A stretch of 6,302 nucleotides of DNA from Alphaproteobacteria bacterium (GTDB taxonomy: Bacteria > Pseudomonadota > Alphaproteobacteria > UBA828): NCBI GenBank assembly GCA_022826345.1, contig JAJDVB010000126.1:1-6302 (forward strand). The letters run 5' to 3'. Positions 1 to 5,312 of this stretch are shown piece after piece. Under the pieces are notes generated by a model, which was not told the origin of the DNA, did no database searches, and was given only the letters and a program-made list of their open reading frames with translations. Numbering within the stretch: position 1 is the first letter of the stretch; every line of letters begins with the position of its first letter. Made by a program: the position numbers and the translations under genes.

Positions 1-807
1 AAGCGCAAGCTCGCGGGTCGCGACATCGGGGATGCCGCGAACGATGAGCCTGTCGACCCTGGGAATCCGATTGGGGTCCCAATAGTCGGCGTTGCGCTCC
101 ATCACGATCTTCTCGCCGAAGACACGCTCCGTCAGCTTGAAGGGACCGGTGCCGACGCCGTGCAGATGCGCCTCCTCGTTGCCGTGGGTCTCCACGACCT
201 TGGGACTGATCATGCCCGAGGAACCGAAACCGCCCTGCGAAAGCCGCCGGATGAACTCGGAGTTCGGTTGCTTCATGTTGACCCGGAACGTGTACTCGTC
301 GACGACTTCGTAGCTCTCGATATCGCCGTGCCACCAGCCGTTGAAGGCGTTGGCCAGCGGATAGAAGTGCTCGAAGTCCTTGTCGAGGACCCGATCGAAG
401 TTGAACTTCGCGACATCGGCGTTCCACGGCGTTCCATCGTGGAATGTCACGCCCTGACGCAGATGGAACGTGTATTGCAGCTTGTCCTCGGAGATGTCCC
501 AGCTCGTGGCGAGAGCGGGAATGACCGGCGGACGATCGACGTCCTTGATGGTCAGGTCTTGCTGCACGAAGCTTTCGTAAATGTGGAAGGTTTCGCGATA
601 GGTGAGCCACAGCACATGTGTATGAGGATCGAGACGACTGGGCTCGCCTTCGACAGCAAGAACGATGGTCTTGTCCTGCGCCTGCGCCGGCTTGTCCGCC
701 GCGATCAGCGCCCCCGCCGCAAGCGCCACCAAGGCGAGGAATCCCACGGCGTGGCGACACAGCCACGTCGGGCTCACCCGGCCTATTCCCTTTAGCCACC
801 CTTTCAT
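1..807 (-). CDS. ABC transporter substrate-binding protein, family 5 (SBP_bac_5), partial at left edge
   Basis: This is the N-terminal 269 residues of a periplasmic solute-binding protein of the peptide/nickel/opine class; the C-terminal half lies beyond the window, since the family is usually about 500-550 residues. It should bind a peptide-like or other small ligand and hand it to the membrane permeases. A Sec signal peptide is visible: basic N-region, hydrophobic stretch at residues 20-37 and an AQA cleavage site after residue 43. Family 5 hallmarks follow: EGEPSRLDPH (53-62), PALATSW (97-103), FHLRQGVTFHDGTPWNADV (114-132) and GTGPFKL (219-225) leading to ERNADYWDP (237-245). The ATG at 807 has an SD GGGAGGA at 815-821, and it starts 15 nt after the preceding ATPase stop, so the genes are co-transcribed. 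The ligand cannot be read from this part. Family membership is firm; substrate is unknown. Confidence 0.95.
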   Translation of the reverse strand, partial: MKGWLKGIGRVSPTWLCRHAVGFLALVALAAGALIAADKPAQAQDKTIVLAVEGEPSRLDPHTHVLWLTYRETFHIYESFVQQDLTIKDVDRPPVIPALATSWDISEDKLQYTFHLRQGVTFHDGTPWNADVAKFNFDRVLDKDFEHFYPLANAFNGWWHGDIESYEVVDEYTFRVNMKQPNSEFIRRLSQGGFGSSGMISPKVVETHGNEEAHLHGVGTGPFKLTERVFGEKIVMERNADYWDPNRIPRVDRLIVRGIPDVATRELAL

Positions 808-822
808 GATCTTGTCCTCCCT

Positions 823-2004
823 TTATGTCATGAGTTGGCGCGCATTCTCCTCGCGCGCCTGCCGGAGGGTATGTTCGCTTTCACGTCGTGCGTCCCCGGC
901 GGCCGCCGACGCGTTCCAGTCTTTCTTTGAGCCCTCGTAAAGATGACAGGCTACGGCGTGGCTCGCCTCGATTTCCCGTAGCTCGGGCATCTGCGTGGCG
1001 CACGGTTCGAAGCGCTCCGTGCAAGTGCCGGAATAGATGCAGCCGGTTCTTGCCGCCGCAGAGGCGCGCATGGCGCTCTCAAGGTCTTCGTCGTCGGCAA
1101 GCACGCCGGTTCGGCTTGCGACCCTCTCCCATGCGTCGTCCTTCTTGAGGCCCAGCACCGCATCGAGGAGCGTCCTGGTGTAGGGATGCTTCGGCTGATG
1201 ATAGACCTCGTCGCTGCCACCGATTTCGACGGCGCGGCCGTGATAGAGGACGAGAATGCGGTCGGAGAAATTCTTCACCAGCTTCAGGTCGTGAGAAACG
1301 AAGAGATAAGTCAGCTGAAGGGTCTCTTGCAGCTCCTTCAACAGATTGAGGATCTGCCCCTGAATTGAGACATCGAGCGCGGATACCGGCTCGTCCAGAA
1401 AGAGAAAGCGCGGCTCAAGGGCCAGCGCGCGGGCGATGCCGATGCGCTGACACTGCCCTCCACTGAACTCGTGCGGATAGCGATTGGTATGCGCCGGGTT
1501 GAGGCCGACGATGTCGAAGAGGTACTGAACCCGCTCCCTGGCCTCCTGGCGCGGGATATCGAAGTTGAGCATCGAGCGCGTGACGTTCTCCGCAACCGTG
1601 CGCCGCGGGTTGAGCGTGTGCAGGGGGTCCTGGAAGACGATCTGCAGATCCTTGCGGTACGGCCGCATCTCCGCCGGGGAGAGACCGACCAGATCGGCAT
1701 CGCCGAATTGGACGCTTCCCACATCGGCGCGGATCAGGTTGAGAATCAGCCGCCCTAGAGTGGACTTGCCGGATCCCGAGCCACCGACACAGCCCAGAGT
1801 CTCGCCCTCGAAGACATCGAAGCTGATGTCGTCCACAGCCACAATCTCGCCGACCTTCTTGCGCAAAACCGTTCCCTCTCGCACGGGGAAGGCCTTGCGC
1901 AGGCCGCGCACCTTGATGAGGGGCTCGCTTCCGGTCCGAACAAGTGACAGCGAACGTCGGTCCCCGCAGCGGCCTCGTAGAGTTCCGGGCGCTCGCTCCG
2001 ACAC
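823..2004 (-). CDS. Oligo/dipeptide ABC transporter ATP-binding protein, OppF/DppF type (or second half of a fused ATPase)
   Basis: Cytoplasmic ATPase that energises peptide-type import. Counting from the GTG at 2004, Walker A is G74GSGSGKS81, the Q-loop Q125 lies in FQDP, the signature is SGGQCQR (181-187), Walker B is LFLDEP (201-206) and the H-loop His is 238. The string PHEFSGGQCQRIGIARAL is OppF-like. The C-terminal oligopeptide-transporter region keeps four cysteines (322, 328, 335, 353), but the usual short proline-rich lead-in is replaced by an acidic segment (about 286-318). A charged R/E-rich tail follows residue 360. Homology begins only at PLIKVRGLRK (28-37). Residues 1-26 are an out-of-frame reading of the upstream ATPase's C terminus, and the GTG has no convincing SD, so the nominal start is doubtful. 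The frame probably continues from the upstream gene across the C4 run at 1920-1923. It ends in TAA, 15 nt before the binding-protein gene. Confidence 0.93.
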   Translation of the reverse strand: MSERAPGTLRGRCGDRRSLSLVRTGSEPLIKVRGLRKAFPVREGTVLRKKVGEIVAVDDISFDVFEGETLGCVGGSGSGKSTLGRLILNLIRADVGSVQFGDADLVGLSPAEMRPYRKDLQIVFQDPLHTLNPRRTVAENVTRSMLNFDIPRQEARERVQYLFDIVGLNPAHTNRYPHEFSGGQCQRIGIARALALEPRFLFLDEPVSALDVSIQGQILNLLKELQETLQLTYLFVSHDLKLVKNFSDRILVLYHGRAVEIGGSDEVYHQPKHPYTRTLLDAVLGLKKDDAWERVASRTGVLADDEDLESAMRASAAARTGCIYSGTCTERFEPCATQMPELREIEASHAVACHLYEGSKKDWNASAAAGDARRESEHTLRQAREENARQLMT

Positions 2005-2957
2005 TTGGGCATGACGAAGGCACAGCGGTCGGCGAAGCTGCAGCCGGCGGGCAGGTTCAGCAGATCGGGCGGCTGACCTTCGATCTGGTGAAGCCGTTGG
2101 TCGGTGCTATCCGGATCAGGCACCGCCTGGATCAGTGCTTTCGTGTACGGGTGCTGCGGATTGGCGAGAACGTCGTCGACCTGGCCCTGCTCCTGTATTT
2201 GCCCGGCGTACATGACGATGACTCGGGTGGCCAGCGCCCGCAGGACGCCGAAGTCGTGGGTGATCAGGATGATCGAGAGTCCGCGCTCCGCATGGGCGCG
2301 CTTCAGGAGGAGGAGTATCGTCGCCTGCACCAGAACGTCGAGAGCGGTCGTCGGCTCGTCGGCGATGAGCACTTCCGGCTCGCAGGCCATGCTCAGCGCC
2401 ACACCTACCCGCTGGCACATGCCGCCGCTCATCTGGTGGGGATAGCTGGCGGCAACACGCTCGGGATCGGGAAAGTCGACAGCACGTAACAGGGCCGCAG
2501 CGCGCTTGACCGCCTCCGTCTTCGAGAGCGACGAATCGTGGCGGCGTAGGGTCTCTACCATCAGCGTCGAGACGGTGAAGGCTGGGTTGAGCGCGGCACG
2601 CGGGTTTTGAAAAATCATCGAAATGCGCTTGCCGCGTATCGCGCCGAGCGCCCTTTCGCTCTGCGACAGGAGATCGATCCCGTCCAGGACTACTTGGCCG
2701 CTTGCGTATCGGCCGGGCGGCATGGCGACCAGCTTCATGATGGACTGGGCGGTGACGCTCTTGCCCGAACCGGACTCGCCGACGATGGCGAGAATATCCC
2801 CGCGGTTCAGGCTGAAGGAGACGTCGTCCACCGCCTTCACCACGCCGGCCGGCGTGTCGAAATAGGTCCTCAGACGCTCGACCGAAAGGACGGCATCTCC
2901 GGACCGGGCGGGACTTGTCGCGTCCCATCGTTGCGGCTCGGCACCCGTCCTGCCCAT
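1755..2957 (-). CDS. Oligo/dipeptide ABC transporter ATP-binding protein, OppD/DppD type (3' end read out of frame)
   Basis: First ATPase of the importer. Walker A is G60ESGSGKS67, the Q-loop Q117 lies in IFQNP, the signature is SGGMCQR (177-183), Walker B is VLIADEP (196-202) and the H-loop His is 234. The C-terminal oligopeptide-transporter domain carries C306, C312, C319 and C337; in a structurally studied DppD homologue the equivalent cysteines hold an iron-sulfur cluster (family knowledge). The ATG at 2957 has GGAG at 2965-2968, seven nt away, and nothing in frame upstream is better. True homology ends near residue 345 (about 1923). The remaining 55 residues to the stop at 1755 are an R/S/A-rich out-of-frame reading of the next ATPase. 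A 250-nt overlap of two ABC ATPases is not a normal operon arrangement. Adding one base at 1920-1923 merges both into a 711-residue protein, so this is probably a frameshifted two-domain ATPase. Confidence 0.93.
   Translation of the reverse strand: MGRTGAEPQRWDATSPARSGDAVLSVERLRTYFDTPAGVVKAVDDVSFSLNRGDILAIVGESGSGKSVTAQSIMKLVAMPPGRYASGQVVLDGIDLLSQSERALGAIRGKRISMIFQNPRAALNPAFTVSTLMVETLRRHDSSLSKTEAVKRAAALLRAVDFPDPERVAASYPHQMSGGMCQRVGVALSMACEPEVLIADEPTTALDVLVQATILLLLKRAHAERGLSIILITHDFGVLRALATRVIVMYAGQIQEQGQVDDVLANPQHPYTKALIQAVPDPDSTDQRLHQIEGQPPDLLNLPAGCSFADRCAFVMPKCRSERPELYEAAAGTDVRCHLFGPEASPSSRCAACARPSPCERERFCARRSARLWLWTTSASMSSRARLWAVSVARDPASPL
1920..1923 (-). other. Frame junction between the two ATPase domains (C4 run)
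   Basis: On the minus strand the upstream ATPase reads AGC CCC TCA here, while the downstream ATPase reads GAG CCC CTC ATC, one base back. Both CCC codons fall inside the same C4 run. A fifth C would let HLFGPEAS continue directly into PLIKVRGLRK in one frame. The combined length, 2135 nt plus one, is divisible by three and has no internal stop. Possible explanations are a homopolymer sequencing error, a real single-base deletion, or minus-one slippage of a Pro tRNA from CCC to CCC. A canonical slippery heptamer is absent. Confidence 0.7.
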
Positions 2958-3135
2958 GACTGCGCTCCAGCACGGTCGAACGGCTTTGTGGCTGGAACCC
3001 TACAAGAAATTCCAGAGCAGGGCATGTGCTATTTCCCCGCTGTCCACCTTAGCGCGCATGTCTCACCGGGATTACAGCCTGCAATACTACCATCGGGGTG
3101 CACCCGCCTCCCAGCCGCAGGAAAGGGCGTTCCGC
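2958..3135 (-). other. Leader/intergenic region upstream of the importer operon
   Basis: No credible gene is seen here; the plus-strand ORFs crossing it have no recognisable protein signature. It should contain the promoter of the importer operon, but I could not find a convincing sigma-70 pair or a sigma-54 GG-N10-GC element. A perfect 10-bp palindrome, GGGTGCACCC, lies at 3096-3105, about 140 nt before the ATPase start, and could be an operator. That reading is weak. Confidence 0.4.
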
Positions 3136-3169
3136 GGCCGGGGGCGTCGATCATCCCGCGCCCCCGGCC
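3136..3169. terminator. GC-rich hairpin spanning the stop codon of the 3151-3588 ORF
   Basis: Perfect 11-bp inverted repeat GGCCGGGGGCG (3136-3146) and CGCCCCCGGCC (3159-3169) with a 12-nt loop. The loop contains the TGA (3151-3153) of the minus-strand ORF. There is no T-tract on either side, so it is not a classical intrinsic terminator. It may still slow or protect the 3' end of the transcript, and it separates the accessory genes from the importer operon. Confidence 0.45.
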
Positions 3170-3588
3170 ACCCGTCGCGCCACCGTCGGCAGAAGCTCGA
3201 GCGCGTTCGACAGCTGGTTGCACGACCGGCGGAGCGTAACGACCGCGCCCTCATGGTTGCCGGCACCGGTCTCCTCCGCCATTGATAGGAATGCGGGCTT
3301 CCATACTCGGATAGCCGTCAACGCCTGCTGCTTGAGATCGGGTACGCGGCCTTTCCCTGTTGGGTTCCCGGTTGGGGCCCGCATCCCGCGACTGAGCGCG
3401 GGCCTCGTTGAGGCGCTGAGCGAGCGAAGACGCGCCCCAACTCTCTCACCGGCAGGGAAAGGCCGCCCGCCCGACAGCACAGGCGTGACAAGCGTGGAGA
3501 GCAGGCGGCCCTTGGTGCGAGAGCCGGTCGCACCGAACTGGCTCTCGCCTCGCGCCGCCGTCGGTGGCTGACAGCGCGCGAGGTTCAC
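3151..3588 (-). CDS. Hypothetical protein, unrecognised, translationally coupled to the RHH gene
   Basis: An ORF of 145 codons that I do not recognise. Its GTG start overlaps the stop of the upstream RHH gene as GTGA, a typical coupled arrangement, though no separate SD is evident. The last 43 residues, from the internal ATG (MAEETGAGNHEG onward, about 3282), look most protein-like, with a helix-forming stretch VVTLRRSCNQLSNALELL and G/C-ending codons. The N-terminal 80 or so residues are R/P/G/S-rich and are encoded by DNA full of inverted repeats (3346-3466 and 3512-3548). Either the ORF carries an inserted palindromic element, or its 5' half is really a structured non-coding site and only the 3' part is, or once was, coding. 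A strong hairpin sits on its stop codon. The existence of a product is uncertain. Confidence 0.4.
   Translation of the reverse strand: MNLARCQPPTAARGESQFGATGSRTKGRLLSTLVTPVLSGGRPFPAGERVGARLRSLSASTRPALSRGMRAPTGNPTGKGRVPDLKQQALTAIRVWKPAFLSMAEETGAGNHEGAVVTLRRSCNQLSNALELLPTVARRVAGGAG
3346..3466. repeat. Structured element: nested long inverted repeats enclosing three hairpins
   Basis: The outer helix P1 is GCGGCCTTTCCCTG (3346-3359) with CAGGGAAAGGCCGC (3453-3466), 14 perfect pairs. As plus-strand RNA it extends by two G-U and two G-C pairs (3360-3363 with 3449-3452). After a symmetrical 6x6 internal loop comes P2, GTTGGGGC (3371-3378) with GCCCCAAC (3434-3441). Inside lie three abutting hairpins: CCCGCG/CGCGGG (3385-3402), CCTC/GAGG (3403-3413) and CGCT/AGCG (3414-3426). 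G-U extensions form only in a plus-strand transcript, opposite to the genes. It could be a structured RNA, an oriT- or partition-like DNA site, or a palindromic repeat. I cannot name a known family. Confidence 0.6.
3512..3548. repeat. Two mutually exclusive overlapping hairpins
   Basis: GCGAGAGCC (3517-3525) pairs with GGCTCTCGC (3540-3548), nine perfect pairs with a 14-nt loop. Alternatively GGTGCGA (3514-3520) pairs with TCGCACC (3528-3534), seven pairs with a 7-nt loop, lengthened in plus-strand RNA by T3513-G3535 and T3512-A3536. The two cannot form together because they share 3517-3520. It lies about 40 nt from the 3' end of the RHH gene and 46 nt from the structured element. There is no T-tract, so a terminator/antiterminator pair is not supported. 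Overlapping protein-binding repeats are equally possible. Confidence 0.5.
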
Positions 3589-3935
3589 GAGTCTTGCCGG
3601 CTTGGATCATGCGTCTGCGAGACCGCCTCTCCCTCTGCCGACGGTTCGGGAGCCACGCCGGGAACGATGGTGGCGACGTGCTCGAGGATTTGGTCGACCT
3701 CGGTCTTGCGGCCTGCGGCGATCATGTCGAGCGCGATGGCCTGTGCGGCGAAGAGCGAAGCGCGCGCGACACGGACCTGCACCTCGAATTGCGGCCACTC
3801 CCTGGTCTCCAGCCACCGCTCAGCGAGCTTGGCGAGAAGGCGGTTGGCGGTCATGTCCTCTTCCCCGGCGGCCGTTTCGAGGCGCTTCCAGAGCTCTTCG
3901 TCGATGCGGATATGCTTGCTGATCGTCCCGGACAT
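3585..3935 (-). CDS. Ribbon-helix-helix (CopG/Arc-type) DNA-binding protein
   Basis: A 116-residue protein beginning MSGTISKHIRIDEELW. Residues 4-11 fit the DNA-contacting beta strand, 13-24 and 28-43 the two helices of an RHH fold, with TANRLLAKLAERWLE in helix 2. The C-terminal half (about 55-90, VARASLFAAQAIALD onward) is predicted helical and may serve in oligomerisation or partner contact. I chose the ATG at 3935 because GAGGGG lies nine nt upstream and the RHH strand begins immediately after; a GTG at 3968 would add 11 unsupported residues. RHH proteins of this size act as autoregulators, antitoxins, partition adaptors or relaxosome accessory proteins. The inverted-repeat-rich DNA just downstream and the GTGA-coupled ORF fit the latter roles, but no relaxase, ParA or recognisable toxin is in the window. 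The fold is fairly firm; the role is inferred. Confidence 0.85.
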   Translation of the reverse strand: MSGTISKHIRIDEELWKRLETAAGEEDMTANRLLAKLAERWLETREWPQFEVQVRVARASLFAAQAIALDMIAAGRKTEVDQILEHVATIVPGVAPEPSAEGEAVSQTHDPSRQDS

Positions 3936-4399
3936 GTTTCCGGTCCCCTCTGTAGAGCCGACGCGCACACCATTTTCCGTGAAGCGGCGCGCATTCGCGA
4001 CGGCGAATCGTGCTCAGCGCGACGCCGGGACCGGAGTTTGGTGAAACCTTGAAGCTGAAACGGGGTTGTTTGTTGGACGATTGGAGGGCCTCCGACGGAA
4101 ACATTATCATCAATTTTGACTCGATTACGCGCTCCCGAACGCAATGTGCAGCAGTTCACCCTGCCCCGAATGCGGGTGCAGAACGGGATGCGGGTATGGG
4201 AACAGGGCCATGTCTATCGGAGCGCCATTCCCGAAGCTCTATCGAACGTGACGCTCAAGTCGTTGCTTCGAATGGCAAAAATATTATGTAGCTTAGAGCG
4301 ACGCAAATTGCGACGCAGTTATTCCGGCACCTCAGAGCTACGCTCTTCTACGAAGTATCGTAGCAGACCGCCCCCTCCGCGTGCCTGATCGTACGGGTG
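3936..4399. other. Gene-poor region upstream of the RHH gene, with an AT-rich patch and small repeats
   Basis: No gene is supported on either strand; the ORFs crossing it have no recognisable protein signature and uneven codon use. It should hold the RHH promoter. Overlapping short palindromes GGAGG-G-CCTCC (4083-4093) and TCCG-A-CGGA (4091-4099) lie about 150 nt before the RHH start and could be operator half-sites. The stretch 4271-4290 is AT-rich, unlike its surroundings. It is followed by a direct repeat GCGACGCA (4298-4305 and 4310-4317) and tandem small inverted repeats AGAGC-TAC-GCTCT (4334-4346) and CTACGA-AGTA-TCGTAG (4348-4363). Confidence 0.45.
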
Positions 4400-4926
4400 T
4401 CACAGGCCTGCAGCGAGCTGCGTCAGGTGTGAGAACAGAAGCGCGCAAGCGTCGAGGGGGGACACAAGTTCGATATAGAAGCGGTCAGGGCCCCAACTCG
4501 TTGCAGGACAAACGATCGGGTCGATCGATGCCTTCGCGTCAGCGCTCGCGACGCATCCGGCGGAGCGGTGTTGCAGGTCGTTGCGCGGCTTCGAGTTGCA
4601 AGCATAGGAAGCACTCCCGATGAGGAAACGGTCGGTGGAACGGCAAGCGGGACGAGGTGAAGACGCTTGCGATCGCTGTCGGCGCAGCGAGCTCGTCACG
4701 CCTGTCGACGACGGTGTCGGGCTGGGTGACGCCGGGTCATGCAGTGACGGCTGCATCGCCGTCGGGCAGGGTGTCACGGCACTCGTCGCCATCGGCGACG
4801 GCGCTGACGCCGAGCACGCGCATGGGACTTGCAGTCCATGGGGGTCGAAGGTGAATCGCGGCACGATGTCGGTGGTCGCAGTTGTCGGTGCACCACCATC
4901 ATCGTGATCGCCGTGGTCATCGTCAT
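4400..4926 (-). pseudogene. Decayed gene remnant, unrecognised
   Basis: The ATG at 4926 overlaps the stop of the preceding ORF (ATGA), as in a coupled operon, yet no single frame looks coding throughout. Protein-like sequence appears as IVPRFTFDPHGLQVP (about 4880-4835) in the frame that is open from 4999 to 4400. It then shifts to another frame as VLGVSAVADGDECRDTLPDGD from 4823, meets a TGA at 4737-4739, and continues as PDTVVDRRDELAAPTAIASV. It returns to the first frame for the end, including DRFYIELVSPLDACALLF, ending with TGA at 4400. In the middle part the long open frame is S/P/A-rich with almost all C/G at codon position 2, the mark of a shadow frame. I infer at least two frameshifts and one nonsense change. 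Function is unknown. Separate short genes are an alternative reading. Confidence 0.35.
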
Positions 4927-5168
4927 GGCTGCACGCGAAAGCGCGTGCAATCGATGCGCGTGGCGGTGACGGGATCGGCAATGGCGGCGCGCTGCTCATC
5001 CTCAGTCAGGCGCCTTCGCGGAGTGAGCCACGGTCCGTCTGTCTTCTGCGTGGCGAGCGTCCGGCGATGGCGCGCACGCGCCGAGCCGGACGCGGGGCGG
5101 AGCTTCAGAGCGGGATGGGCAGCCACCGCAGCGAGCGCGAGCGCCGACTGCGCGAAGCGCGGCGGCAT
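4923..5168 (-). CDS. Small hypothetical protein, unrecognised
   Basis: An 81-residue Arg/Ala-rich ORF beginning MPPRFAQSALALAAVAAHPA, with a conserved-looking C-terminal part GPWLTPRRRLTEDEQRAAIAD and IDCTRF. Its third codon positions are mostly G/C. I do not recognise a family. An in-frame ATG at 5237 gives a 104-residue version whose extra N terminus looks poor; neither start has a clear SD. The stop TGA overlaps an ATG at 4926 (ATGA). The preceding strong terminator at 5252-5292 means it would need its own promoter or read-through, so it may be a silent relic together with 4400-4926. An 8-bp hairpin, TGCACGCG/CGCGTGCA (4930-4949), lies just before the stop. Confidence 0.4.
   Translation of the reverse strand: MPPRFAQSALALAAVAAHPALKLRPASGSARARHRRTLATQKTDGPWLTPRRRLTEDEQRAAIADPVTATRIDCTRFRVQP
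4930..4949. repeat. Perfect 8-bp hairpin at the 3' end of the small ORF
   Basis: TGCACGCG (4930-4937) and CGCGTGCA (4942-4949) flank a 4-nt loop. It lies within the last codons of the 4923-5168 ORF, directly before the ATGA junction with the decayed gene. There is no T-tract, so it is not an intrinsic terminator by itself. It may be fortuitous or affect coupling. Confidence 0.35.
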
Positions 5169-5251
5169 CGGCTGAGGGACGCGCGCACGGGTGGCCGATA
5201 GGAATGCCGACAGTCGACCACACCGGACTGCGCGCATTGACGCCCGTCGTG

Positions 5252-5292
5252 AAAACGCAGAAAGCGGCCGGTGCCGTGAGGCACCGACCGCT
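5252..5292 (-). terminator. Rho-independent terminator of the DUF2493 gene
   Basis: Read on the minus strand, AGCGGTCGGTGCC (5292-5280) and GGCACCGGCCGCT (5275-5263) form a 13-bp stem with one G-U pair and a TCAC tetraloop. It is followed by TTCTGCGTTTT down to 5252. It starts about 20 nt after the stop codon of the SLOG-family gene. This is the clearest regulatory signal in the window and marks the end of that transcription unit. Confidence 0.88.
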
Positions 5293-5312
5293 GTGTCTGT
5301 CGCGGGCGCCGA

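Noticed and set aside
160..795. Plus-strand ORF of 211 codons
   Set aside because: It is antisense to the substrate-binding protein gene, which has clear family motifs, a signal peptide and an SD; the plus-strand product has no recognisable features.
1915..1930. Canonical minus-one programmed frameshift heptamer
   Set aside because: The C-CCC-TCA context allows single-tRNA slippage but does not match X-XXY-YYZ, and no clear stimulatory hairpin was identified. It is kept only as an alternative to an indel.
2116..2973. Minus-strand ORF of 285 codons
   Set aside because: R/P/G-rich shadow frame of the OppD-type ATPase.
3096..3105. GGGTGCACCC palindrome as a defined operator
   Set aside because: A single 10-bp palindrome with no adjacent promoter or regulator gene is too weak for a firm call.
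4348..4363. CTACGA-AGTA-TCGTAG as a lox- or dif-like recombination site
   Set aside because: The arms are only 6 bp with a 4-bp spacer, too short for a tyrosine recombinase core, and no recombinase gene is nearby.
4010..4388. Two plus-strand ORFs in the gene-poor region
   Set aside because: Poor codon pattern, no convincing SD, one with a TTG start, and no recognisable protein signature.
4620..4907. Plus-strand ORF of 95 codons
   Set aside because: Antisense to the remnant at 4400-4926, with no SD or recognisable motif.
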